In this document: positions 7,301-13,395 of the stretch, piece after piece
How the letters are laid out: every line of letters begins with the position of its first letter
Position numbering within the stretch: position 1 is the stretch's first letter
From: Limnohabitans sp.
GTDB taxonomy: Bacteria > Pseudomonadota > Gammaproteobacteria > Burkholderiales > Burkholderiaceae_C
Direction: 5' to 3'
DNA length: 13,395 bases
Assembly: GCA_021731425.1 (NCBI GenBank)
Contig: JAKFXJ010000117.1
Location: 1-13,395 of the forward strand
The notes under the pieces: model-generated
Databases searched by the model: none
Seen by the model: only the letters and a program-made list of their open reading frames with translations
What the model was told of the DNA's origin: nothing
Position numbers and translations under genes: made by a program

Positions 7301-7324
7301 AGTACCAAGGCCTGCAGGCTTTGG
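7285..7324 (-). terminator. Rho-independent terminator-like hairpin after the ABC exporter genes
   Basis: Bases 7305-7324 form a near-perfect palindrome: an 8-bp stem (one G-T pair) around the loop TGCA, 55 bases past the permease stop. On the minus strand the stem is followed by TACTTTTATCAACTTTTAAT (7304-7285), which is T-rich. This is the best intrinsic-terminator candidate in the window and would close the ATPase-permease operon. Confidence 0.6.
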
Positions 7325-7379
7325 CGCAAGCAAAACCCACCGATAACCACAGCCACTGCCTGCGCAGCGGCAGCAAAAG

Positions 7380-8186
7380 TCAGCTCCTGAAACGCTTGCG
7401 GGTCAAGGCCAACGCGATCCAGAACGACACCACCGCAAACCCTGCCAGCACCAGCACGTTGCGCAGGGGCTGGTCAGGCCAGCGGTCCAAAAACAGCGGG
7501 CGCACCAAATCCACCGCGACCGACAGTGGCAGCCAATCGGCAACGACGCGCACGAAGCTGGGCAGCTGCTCACGCGGAAAAAAGATGCCCGAGAGGAACA
7601 TCATGGGCGTGAGGAACAGGGTGAAGTAATAAGTGAAAAAGTCGTAGCCCTTGGCCAGCGCGTTGAAGATCAGCGCCATGCAGCTGAAGGTGATGCCCAC
7701 ACCCAGCAGAACGGGCCAGGCTACCAGCAGCTTCCAGCTGTGGCTGATGCCCAAGGCCATCATGACCAGCAAAATGGCCGTTACGCTGAACAGCGCCTTG
7801 AACGCGGCCCAGAGCATTTCGGCCAGCACCACGTCGTCGAGCCGCACCGGGGCGTTCATGATGCCGTCCCAGGTTTTTTGCACATGCATGCGCGAAAACG
7901 CCGAGTAAAGCGCCTCAAAGGTGGCCGCATTCATGGCGCTCATGCAAATGCTGCCGCTGGCCAGAAACAAGATATAGGGCACCTGTTCGCCGCTCAGTTC
8001 CACCTGCCCCACCAAAGCGCCCAGGCCATAACCAAAGGCCACCAGCCACATGAGCGGCTCGGCGATGTTGCCCACCAGGCTGGGGATGGCGAGTTTTTTC
8101 CAGACCAGCCAGTTGCGTTGGAACACGGGCCACCAGCGCAAGGACAGGCGCGGTACGGCCCAGATGTTGTTTTGGATTTGGCTCAT
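7380..8186 (-). CDS. ABC-2 type exporter permease (NodJ/DrrB-like)
   Basis: The 268-residue inner-membrane protein has the six hydrophobic segments expected of an ABC-2 permease. A basic and aromatic N-terminus (RWWPVFQRNWLVWKK) precedes the first helix at PLMWLVAFGYGLG. The conserved TFEALYSAFSRMH and WDGIMNAPV stretch lies in the cytoplasmic loop. FLTPMMFLSGIFFPREQLP before the last helices is the family signature seen in NodJ and drug or polysaccharide exporters. The frame can be read further upstream to 8279, but the ATG at 8186 follows the ATPase stop by two bases and has AAGG six bases before it, so that start is chosen. It forms the membrane channel for the ATPase of the next entry. 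The substrate is unknown; nodulation factor export should not be assumed. Confidence 0.9.
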   Translation of the reverse strand: MSQIQNNIWAVPRLSLRWWPVFQRNWLVWKKLAIPSLVGNIAEPLMWLVAFGYGLGALVGQVELSGEQVPYILFLASGSICMSAMNAATFEALYSAFSRMHVQKTWDGIMNAPVRLDDVVLAEMLWAAFKALFSVTAILLVMMALGISHSWKLLVAWPVLLGVGITFSCMALIFNALAKGYDFFTYYFTLFLTPMMFLSGIFFPREQLPSFVRVVADWLPLSVAVDLVRPLFLDRWPDQPLRNVLVLAGFAVVSFWIALALTRKRFRS

Positions 8187-8188
8187 GG

Positions 8189-9118
8189 TCAGCCTTCTTC
8201 CCGGATCTGGCGTCCGGTCAATTTCAAAAACAGGTCTTCCAAATTGGAAGGGCGGTGCAGTGTGCGCAGGGCGGGCCACGCCTCCAGTGCGTGCATGAGT
8301 GCTCGGCTGTTCTGGGTGTAGAAGAAAACGGTTTCGCCACTCACCTCGACCCGCCCTGCCAGCGCTTTCAAGCTGGCATCTTGTGCCAGCGCCACCGCGC
8401 CTGGGCCAAACACCTCGACCACTTCGGGCTCCAGGTGCTCGGCGATCAGGTCACGGGGCTTGCCCTCGGCAATCTTGCGGCCTTGGTCCAGCACCAAAAG
8501 GCGACTGCACAAGCGCTCTGCCTCGTCCATGAAATGGGTGGTGAGCAAAATGGATTTGCCTTCTTGCAGCAGCACTTGAAGTCGCTCCCACATCAGGTGC
8601 CGCGCTTGCGGATCAAGGCCCGTAGTGGGCTCGTCCAGCATCAGCAGTTGGGGTTGGTTGATGAGTGCGCGGGCCAGGCTCAGGCGCCGCTTCATGCCGC
8701 CCGACAACTCGCCGGGTTTGGCTTTGGCTTTGTGGCTGAGGGCCCCGAATTCGAGCAGCTGCGGAATGCGCTTGCGAATGATGGTGTCAGGCAGGCCAAA
8801 GTACCGTCCAAACACCAACAGGTTTTCTTCGGCTGTAAAGTCCGGGTCCAGCGTGTCCGATTGCGCGACCACACCCAGACGGGCTTTGATGGCCAAGGCG
8901 TCTTGAGGCATTTGCAATCCGTCGAAATATCGGATGGCGCCAGCATCGGGCTGAGACAAGCCTAAGCACATGCGCAGCGTGGTGGTTTTGCCCGCGCCAT
9001 TGGGGCCGATCACGCCCAGGCATTCGCCGGGGTGGATATGGAAAGTCAGGTCGTTGACCACCGTGGTATCGCCGTAGCGTTTGACCAGGTGTTCGACCGA
9101 AAGCAAGGGAGTGTTCAT
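8189..9118 (-). CDS. ABC exporter ATP-binding protein (NodI/DrrA-like)
   Basis: The 309-residue protein is a complete ABC ATPase. GPNGAGKT at 38-45 is Walker A, Gln86 is the Q-loop, LSGGM at 138-142 is the signature, and LLMLDEP at 158-164 is Walker B with catalytic Glu163. TTGLD is the D-loop and His195 in TTHFMDEA the H-loop. After residue 210 a C-terminal extension typical of DrrA/NodI exporters ends with NLEDLFLKLTGR. The frame is open to 9193, but those 25 extra residues resemble no part of the family and the family start (MNTPLLSVEHLVKRYG) is at 9118. It energises the permease encoded two bases downstream. Members export drugs, polysaccharides or lipo-oligosaccharides. The neighbouring divergent psd hints at an envelope role, by inference only. 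Confidence 0.92.
   Translation of the reverse strand: MNTPLLSVEHLVKRYGDTTVVNDLTFHIHPGECLGVIGPNGAGKTTTLRMCLGLSQPDAGAIRYFDGLQMPQDALAIKARLGVVAQSDTLDPDFTAEENLLVFGRYFGLPDTIIRKRIPQLLEFGALSHKAKAKPGELSGGMKRRLSLARALINQPQLLMLDEPTTGLDPQARHLMWERLQVLLQEGKSILLTTHFMDEAERLCSRLLVLDQGRKIAEGKPRDLIAEHLEPEVVEVFGPGAVALAQDASLKALAGRVEVSGETVFFYTQNSRALMHALEAWPALRTLHRPSNLEDLFLKLTGRQIREEG
8193..8201 (-). promoter_or_regulatory. Shine-Dalgarno of the ABC permease gene inside the ATPase gene
   Basis: GGAAGAAGG on the minus strand lies within the last codons of the ATPase gene, its AAGG six bases from the permease ATG at 8186. It fixes that start and indicates translational coupling. Confidence 0.6.
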
Positions 9119-9157
9119 GCCCGAATTGTGCCTGTCGGCGCATGCCCGAGCGGGCAT
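9116..9157. promoter_or_regulatory. Inverted and direct repeats between the ABC exporter and psd
   Basis: ATGCCCG-AG-CGGGCAT (9142-9157) is a perfect inverted repeat with 7-base arms. CATGCCCGA occurs twice in the same orientation, at 9116-9124 and 9141-9149, 25 bp apart, the first copy covering the ATPase start codon. Three half-sites in a 93-bp divergent region could be an operator for a dimeric regulator of one or both genes. Confidence 0.35.
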
Positions 9158-9169
9158 TTGGGTGACCGA

Positions 9170-9175
9170 TAAAAT
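9170..9175 (+). promoter_or_regulatory. Candidate -10 element for psd
   Basis: TAAAAT matches the -10 consensus at 5/6 positions and would give a leader of about 30 bases. No usable -35 stands 16-18 bases upstream; that position is occupied by the inverted repeat at 9142-9157, so activator dependence is conceivable. Confidence 0.3.
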
Positions 9176-9211
9176 CAGGGCCTTCTTCTGCACCGCGCCT
9201 GCGGCCTCTTC

Positions 9212-10075
9212 ATGTCAAGTTCCCCTTCTTTTTCGGACCGCCTGGCGGTCTTGCCGCAGTACCTGATTCCCAAACAAGCCCTGACCGTCTTTGCGGGCTG
9301 GGTCGCGGGCAGCCAGTGGGGCGGCGCGACCACCGGCATCATCAACTGGTTTGTGAAGCGCTACAACGTGAACATGGCCGAAGCGGCCAACCCGGACACC
9401 GCCAGCTACAAAAGCTTCAATGAATTCTTCACCCGCCCGCTGCGCGGCGATGCCCGGCCCCTGGCGACCGCGGCTTATGTCAGCCCAGTGGACGGGGCCA
9501 TCAGCCAGTGTGGCCCCATTGCCGGCGACCAGGTGTTCCAGGCCAAGGGCCACGGCTACAGCACACGCGCTTTGGTGGGCGGCGACGCAGCGCTGGCGGC
9601 GCAGTTTCAAGACGGCGAATTTGCCACGCTGTACCTCAGCCCGCGTGATTACCACCGCATCCACATGCCTTGTGCAGGACGCCTGACGCGCATGATTTAT
9701 GTGCCGGGTGATTTGTTCTCGGTCAACCCGACCACCGCCCGTGGTGTGCCCGGCCTGTTTGCCCGCAACGAGCGGGTGGTGTGTGTGTTTGAAGGCGAGC
9801 ACGGCCCCTTTGTGATGGTGCTGGTGGGGGCCACGATTGTGGGCAGCATGGCCACGGTGTGGCACGGCGTGGTCAACCCGCCGCGCCCGGGCACGGTGCG
9901 CGAATGGACGTATGAGATGGGCAACATCTCTTTGGCGCAAGGCGAGGAGATGGGCCGCTTTTTGCTCGGCTCCACGGTGGTGATGCTGTTCCCCAAGGGG
10001 GTGATGCAGTTCAACCCCGACTGGACACCCACACGCCCCATCGTGATGGGCGAGGCCATGGGCGCTTTGCGCTGA
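9212..10075 (+). CDS. psd: Phosphatidylserine decarboxylase proenzyme
   Basis: The 287-residue protein is a complete Psd of the E. coli type (class I), the inner-membrane enzyme that turns phosphatidylserine into phosphatidylethanolamine. FNEFFTRPLR at 69-78 is the family entry motif. Asp94 (SPVDG), His148 and His151 (DYHRIHMP) are the residues involved in self-cleavage and catalysis. LGST at 252-255 is the autoprocessing site, where Ser254 becomes the pyruvoyl group, splitting the proenzyme into a beta chain of about 253 and an alpha chain of about 34 residues. The N-terminal 45 residues are hydrophobic and fit membrane association. The ATG at 9212 lacks a strong Shine-Dalgarno. The gene is divergent from the ABC exporter operon and converges on the Rieske gene, with 14 bases between the stops. 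Confidence 0.96.
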   Translation: MSSSPSFSDRLAVLPQYLIPKQALTVFAGWVAGSQWGGATTGIINWFVKRYNVNMAEAANPDTASYKSFNEFFTRPLRGDARPLATAAYVSPVDGAISQCGPIAGDQVFQAKGHGYSTRALVGGDAALAAQFQDGEFATLYLSPRDYHRIHMPCAGRLTRMIYVPGDLFSVNPTTARGVPGLFARNERVVCVFEGEHGPFVMVLVGATIVGSMATVWHGVVNPPRPGTVREWTYEMGNISLAQGEEMGRFLLGSTVVMLFPKGVMQFNPDWTPTRPIVMGEAMGALR

Positions 10076-10089
10076 ACAGAGCGGTTCGC

Positions 10090-11184
10090 TCAGGCCTTGG
10101 CTTCTTTTTGCTGCCGCCCCAAGACGTAGCGGCGCATGGCGACCGCCGGGGCGTCGGCGGCCACCGAAAACTCGTACAAGTCTTCGGCCGGAGTGCTGGC
10201 CAGGGCCTGCTCTTGCAGGGCCAGGCCGTCCACGTCTTCTTGAAAAGCCACAAACAACTGGTCGTGCATGAAGCGGGTGGTTTGCGCATCGTTCTGCGCA
10301 AAGTCGCGCCCGTGCACGATGAAGTAATGCGTGCTGGTAGCCGTCTCAGGGGTGGGCATGTGGGCGGTGCGGATGCGGTATTGCGGCCGCGTGGCTTCGG
10401 GCAAATGGCAATCGTAAAAAGTGACCGACACCTCGTGCAGCCCCAAGCTGCGGAACTCCGAGCGCACGATGCGGGCCGCTTGGCCCTGGCCCGTCAAACC
10501 GGTTGGGATGCCCCACACGGGCGGCAAGGTGGTGGGCACCACGTTGCGCAGCAAGGCAAATTGGCCATCACCGATCACGCTTTCAAACGCGGCCTTGGCG
10601 TAGTCGGGTGTGCCAAAGCTCTTGGCGTGCAAAAAGCTCAAGTGCGTCAGGTCCAGCAGGTTTTCGTGCAGGCGCACGTAGTTGGCCTGCAAACTCAAAT
10701 GGCCTTGGGAGCGCTCCCACTGGTCGTCGGTCATCCAGTCCTGCGCGGGCAGCTTCGTCAGGTCAGCCTGCTCGGCCTCACCCATCCAGATCCAAACCAC
10801 CGCGCCGCGTTCGAGGGTGCGGTAGGCCCGGATGCCCATGTTGGGCGGGCAAGTTGACTGAGAGGGCACCTCGATGCAATCGCCCTCGGTGTTGAAGCGC
10901 AGACCGTGGTAGCCGCACACGATCGTGTCTTGCTCCAGCGTGCCCGCTGACAGCGGCATGGAGCGGTGGGGGCAGCGGTCTTCTAAAGCCACCACGCGGC
11001 CGTCGCTGGCGCGGTAAAACACCAAACGGCGGCCCAGCAGGGTGCGGGCCAGCAGCTGGTCCTTGATCTCTTCGCCAAAGGCGGCCACGTACCAGTCGTT
11101 CATCACAAACGGTGTGTGGCGATCGGCCAGGCGCTGTGAGGCGTTTTGTGCGGCGGTGATGACGCTGATGTGGGGGCGTGTCAT
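10090..11184 (-). CDS. Rieske non-heme iron oxygenase, vanillate O-demethylase (VanA)-like oxygenase subunit
   Basis: From the ATG at 11184 the product has 364 residues. Cys71, His73, Cys90 and His93 (CPH and CGYH) bind the [2Fe-2S] Rieske cluster in the N-terminal domain. ENLLDLTHLSFLH at 174-186 carries the bridging Asp178 and the mononuclear-iron ligands His181 and His186. The length and the MNDWYVAAFGEEI opening fit the VanA group, whose members O-demethylate or hydroxylate aromatic acids. The frame extends upstream to 11259, but AGGAG nine bases before 11184 decides the start. No ferredoxin-reductase (VanB-like) gene lies nearby, so electrons must come from a reductase encoded elsewhere. 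The substrate cannot be told. The gene converges on psd and is divergent from the MurU-like gene. Confidence 0.88.
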   Translation of the reverse strand: MTRPHISVITAAQNASQRLADRHTPFVMNDWYVAAFGEEIKDQLLARTLLGRRLVFYRASDGRVVALEDRCPHRSMPLSAGTLEQDTIVCGYHGLRFNTEGDCIEVPSQSTCPPNMGIRAYRTLERGAVVWIWMGEAEQADLTKLPAQDWMTDDQWERSQGHLSLQANYVRLHENLLDLTHLSFLHAKSFGTPDYAKAAFESVIGDGQFALLRNVVPTTLPPVWGIPTGLTGQGQAARIVRSEFRSLGLHEVSVTFYDCHLPEATRPQYRIRTAHMPTPETATSTHYFIVHGRDFAQNDAQTTRFMHDQLFVAFQEDVDGLALQEQALASTPAEDLYEFSVAADAPAVAMRRYVLGRQQKEAKA

Positions 11185-11193
11185 GGGGACTGT

Positions 11194-11199
11194 CTCCTG
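11194..11199 (-). promoter_or_regulatory. Shine-Dalgarno of the Rieske oxygenase gene
   Basis: CAGGAG on the minus strand (AGGAG core at 11198-11194, nine bases from the ATG at 11184) is the strongest ribosome binding site in the window. It excludes the longer upstream frame. Confidence 0.75.
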
Positions 11200-11308
11200 A
11201 AGAGGGGCCAGGCAGCTGCACTGCCCAAGGCCAACACGGCGAAGTTTAGGACCTGGCATTTGGCTGGGGCTGTCCCGAGAGCGCCTGCAGCCGTGGCACC
11301 ATTCAGGG

Positions 11309-12094
11309 ATGCCGACTTCTTCTCAAACCACTTCACAGCCACCTTCGCTCAGCGCCAGGCCGCTCGCCCAAGCCATGGTGCTGGCCGCCGGACGCGGCGA
11401 GCGCATGCGCCCTTTGACCGACCAGACCCCCAAGCCCCTGCTGCCCGTGCGCGGCCAGCCGCTGATGCTGTGGCCCATGCAGGCGCTGGCCCGGGGCGGC
11501 TTTGTGCAACAGCTGATCAACACGGCCTGGCTGGGCGAGCAGATTCCGGCGCTTTTGGGTGACCAGGCCCACTGGCCTGAGCTGCCCGAGGTGCACATTC
11601 GTTATTCGCACGAAGGCCAGGACTTTGGCCGGGCGCTGGAGACCGCGGGCGGCATCGTGCGGGCTTTGCCCCAGCTCGATGAGGTGTTCTGGGTCGTGGC
11701 AGGCGATGTGTTTGCCCCAAATATGGTGTTCACGCAGCCCGCCGTGGCGCGTTTTGCCGCCAGCGCTGCCCTGGCCCACCTGTGGCTGGTGCCCAACCCC
11801 ACACACAACCCCGGCGGCGACTTTGGCCTGTCGGCGGCAGGCCAGGTGCTCAACCTGCCCAAAGGCAGCCCCGATTGCGCGTACACCTTCAGCACCGTGG
11901 CCCTGTACAAAAAGGCATTTTTTGCCGACTGCGGCTTGCCCCCCGGCAACCCCGAGGGCGTGGCGCTGGCGCTGGCGCCTTTGCTGCGTGCGGCCATGGA
12001 CCGGGGCCAGGTGACGGGCGAGGTGTTTGCGGGCGACTGGACCGATGTGGGCACACCCCAGCGGCTGGCGCAGCTCAATGGCAGCAGTGCCTGA
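11309..12094 (+). CDS. murU: Nucleotidyltransferase, probable N-acetylmuramate-1-phosphate uridylyltransferase
   Basis: The 261-residue product is a sugar-1-phosphate nucleotidyltransferase. MVLAAGRGERMRPLT at 23-37 is the nucleotide-binding loop and Lys42 in TPKPLLPV is the conserved lysine. ETAGGI from 111 and Asp133 (VVAGDVF) line the sugar and metal site, and GDWTDVGTP near the C-terminus carries a second conserved Asp (246). This pattern, including the short length, fits MurU, which makes UDP-MurNAc from MurNAc-1-phosphate and UTP in the cell-wall recycling route that bypasses de novo synthesis. MurU usually begins near residue 20 here, so the N-terminal 19 residues, rich in Ser, Pro and Gln, are an extension or the start lies further in; only CAGGG abutting the ATG is seen upstream. 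The usual partner kinase gene amgK is not adjacent. pepP follows 82 bases downstream and may be co-transcribed. Confidence 0.78.
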   Translation: MPTSSQTTSQPPSLSARPLAQAMVLAAGRGERMRPLTDQTPKPLLPVRGQPLMLWPMQALARGGFVQQLINTAWLGEQIPALLGDQAHWPELPEVHIRYSHEGQDFGRALETAGGIVRALPQLDEVFWVVAGDVFAPNMVFTQPAVARFAASAALAHLWLVPNPTHNPGGDFGLSAAGQVLNLPKGSPDCAYTFSTVALYKKAFFADCGLPPGNPEGVALALAPLLRAAMDRGQVTGEVFAGDWTDVGTPQRLAQLNGSSA

Positions 12095-12143
12095 TCAAGC
12101 ACCCGGGTGACTATGGGGACATTCGCCATCCCAGGGCAACGAA

Positions 12144-12149
12144 CATAAT
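12144..12149 (+). promoter_or_regulatory. Possible -10 element before pepP
   Basis: CATAAT matches 5/6 positions of the -10 consensus, 28 bases before the pepP ATG. The -35 candidate TTCGCC (12122-12127) is poor, and the element overlaps the start of the ten-codon frame at 12148. Use as a promoter would exclude translation of that frame. Confidence 0.25.
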
Positions 12150-12180
12150 GACGACTTCTTTTGGAACTGATCTCCAATGA
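12148..12180 (+). CDS. Possible ten-codon upstream reading frame overlapping the pepP start
   Basis: ATG at 12148 opens a frame reading MTTSFGTDLQ and ends in TGA at 12178-12180, sharing the tetranucleotide ATGA with the pepP ATG at 12177. pepP itself has no good Shine-Dalgarno, so ribosomes ending here could re-initiate at pepP. AGGG lies 11 bases before the small ATG, which is rather far. Whether it is translated is unknown and a chance overlap is quite possible. Confidence 0.25.
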   Translation: MTTSFGTDLQ

Positions 12181-13395
12181 CCAACACCGCCCTGCTCTAC
12201 GCCCAACGCCGTGCCCGCCTCGCTGCCCAATTGGGTGCGAGCGGCATCGCCATCATCCCCACCGCGCCGGAGCGCCAGCGCAACCGCGACAGCGATTACC
12301 TGTACCGGCACGACAGCTACTTTTATTACCTGACCGGCTTCACAGAGCCGCACGCCAGTTTGGTGATCACGGCCGATGGCGAGTGCACGCTGTTTTGCCA
12401 ACCCAAAGACTTGGAGCGCGAAATCTGGGACGGCATCCGCCTGGGACCAGAAGCAGCACCCGCTGCATTGGGTGTGAACCGGGCTTTGCCGATTGGCGAG
12501 ATGGCCGCCCAGATGCCCAAGTTGCTGGAAAACCGCAGCACCGTGTGGTACCCCTTTGCCATCCACAGCGGACTGGAGAGTTTGGTGAATGGCTGGTTGC
12601 AGTCAGTGCGGGCGCGTGTGCGTTACGGTGCTTTGTGCCCCGAGCAGCAGCGCGATTTGTGCAGCTTGCTGGACGAAATGCGCTTGGTCAAAGATGCGCA
12701 CGAGCAGGACATCATGCGCCGCGCCAGCACCATCAGCGCCCGTGCCCACATCCGCGCCATGCAGCGCAGCGCAGCCATGCTGCGTGCGGGCCAAGAGGTG
12801 CGTGAATACAACCTGGACGCCGAGCTGCTGCACGAGTTCCGCCAAAGCGGCTCGCAGTACCCGGCTTATGGCTCCATCGTGGCGGGCGGTGCCAATGCCT
12901 GCGTGTTGCATTACCGCGCCGACACCGCCTTGATCCAAAACGGTTACTTGGTGCTGATCGACGCCGGCTGTGAACTGGACGGTTACGCCAGCGACATCAC
13001 CCGCACCTTCCCGGCCAACGGAAAATTCACCGGCCCACAACGCGCTTTGTACGACCTGGTGCTGGCCTCGCAAGATGCCGCCGTGGCCGCCACCAAGGCC
13101 GGTGCCCGATTTGTGGACCCGCATGAAGCCACCGTGGCCGTGCTGGCGCAGGGCCTGCTCGATGTGGGTTTGCTCGACAAAAACAAGGTGGGCAACGCGC
13201 AAGACGTGATCGCCAACCGCAGCTATTTTCAGTTCTACATGCACCGCACCGGCCACTGGCTGGGCATGGACGTGCACGACTGCGGCAGCTATGTGGAGCC
13301 CTCGCAGGTGGGCCAGGTCAGCGAACGCCAAGACCCACTGAGTGGTGAGCTGATCAAAGACCGCCCAAGCCGCATCCTGCAGCCGGGCATGGTGT
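12177..13395 (+). CDS. pepP: Xaa-Pro aminopeptidase PepP (aminopeptidase P), cut by the right window edge
   Basis: The frame from the ATG at 12177 runs 406 codons to the edge without a stop; E. coli PepP has 441 residues, so roughly 35-60 are missing. The enzyme removes the N-terminal residue from peptides with proline in second place and uses two manganese ions in a cytoplasmic pita-bread domain. The N-terminal domain (1 to about 170) has the family features RNRDSDYLYRHDSYFYYLTG and MRLVKDAHE. The catalytic part shows His245 (LHYRAD), Asp262 (IDAG), Asp273 (YASDITRTFP) and His360 (HRTGHWLGMDVHD). The two glutamate ligands should lie just past the edge, after LQPGMV. Numbering is offset by two from E. 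coli for the first three residues. It follows the MurU-like gene by 82 bases and may share its transcript. Confidence 0.95.
   Translation, partial: MTNTALLYAQRRARLAAQLGASGIAIIPTAPERQRNRDSDYLYRHDSYFYYLTGFTEPHASLVITADGECTLFCQPKDLEREIWDGIRLGPEAAPAALGVNRALPIGEMAAQMPKLLENRSTVWYPFAIHSGLESLVNGWLQSVRARVRYGALCPEQQRDLCSLLDEMRLVKDAHEQDIMRRASTISARAHIRAMQRSAAMLRAGQEVREYNLDAELLHEFRQSGSQYPAYGSIVAGGANACVLHYRADTALIQNGYLVLIDAGCELDGYASDITRTFPANGKFTGPQRALYDLVLASQDAAVAATKAGARFVDPHEATVAVLAQGLLDVGLLDKNKVGNAQDVIANRSYFQFYMHRTGHWLGMDVHDCGSYVEPSQVGQVSERQDPLSGELIKDRPSRILQPGMV

Noticed and set aside
7301..7330. Palindrome CCTGCAGG considered as a mobile-element end or recombination site
   Set aside because: There is no transposase, no matching second end and no target duplication, and the T-rich minus-strand tail after the stem fits a terminator better.
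7085..7390. Plus-strand open frame in the AT-rich intergenic stretch
   Set aside because: It starts with GTG without a Shine-Dalgarno, its composition changes abruptly from AT-rich to GC-rich, and it has no recognisable domain.
7380..9118. Calling the ABC pair nodI/nodJ
   Set aside because: No other nodulation gene is present, and many betaproteobacterial exporters of unknown substrate share these motifs, so the symbols would mislead.
10079..10091. Small hairpin GAGCG-GTT-CGCTC between the convergent psd and Rieske genes
   Set aside because: The stem has only five base pairs, a three-base loop and no U-tract, too weak to call a terminator.
1..13395. CRISPR array, prophage, integron, toxin-antitoxin or defence island
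   Set aside because: I looked for regularly spaced repeats, integrase or transposase motifs and paired small genes on both strands and found none.

Overview
The base composition (GC-rich genes at roughly 60 to 70 % in the lines I counted), the gene content and the protein wording point to a betaproteobacterium of the order Burkholderiales, most likely family Comamonadaceae. The genus cannot be fixed from this window. It looks like ordinary chromosomal backbone: no transposase, integrase, phage gene, CRISPR array, rRNA or tRNA was found. Both edges cut a gene.

Layout, left to right. Positions 1-429 (-) hold the N-terminal part of an MFS drug/metabolite exporter that runs off the left edge. 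Positions 528-2123 (-) encode a periplasmic family-5 (peptide-type) ABC substrate-binding protein, separated from the MFS gene by a strong GC hairpin. Divergent to it, 2293-3531 (+) is a COG1228-type amidohydrolase, probably a dipeptidase (prolidase-like). It converges on srkA (3559-4578, -), with a long hairpin covering both gene ends. Upstream of srkA on the same strand are an enoyl-CoA hydratase (4606-5412) and a 3-hydroxybutyryl-CoA dehydrogenase (5414-6262), so hbd, ech and srkA may form one transcript.

Next comes an uncharacterised XRE-type helix-turn-helix protein (6352-6978, -). It is visibly poorer in GC and is preceded by an AT-rich, gene-free stretch (7081-7180 is 28 % GC by my count). 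An ABC-2 exporter pair follows, ATPase 8189-9118 then permease 7380-8186 (both -), closed by a terminator-like hairpin. Phosphatidylserine decarboxylase (9212-10075, +) diverges from the exporter across a short region that carries an inverted repeat.

The right part has a lone Rieske oxygenase of the vanillate demethylase type (10090-11184, -). Divergent to it are a MurU-like nucleotidyltransferase (11309-12094, +) and then the Xaa-Pro aminopeptidase pepP (12177 to the right edge, +), whose start codon overlaps the stop of a ten-codon upstream reading frame.

Functionally the window mixes peptide uptake and breakdown (binding protein, dipeptidase, PepP), acyl-CoA beta-oxidation (Hbd and Ech), envelope lipid and peptidoglycan work (Psd, MurU, ABC exporter) and one orphan oxygenase. 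I did not find a convincing undescribed multi-gene system. The most open items are the HTH protein, the substrate of the orphan Rieske enzyme, and small regulatory structures between genes.
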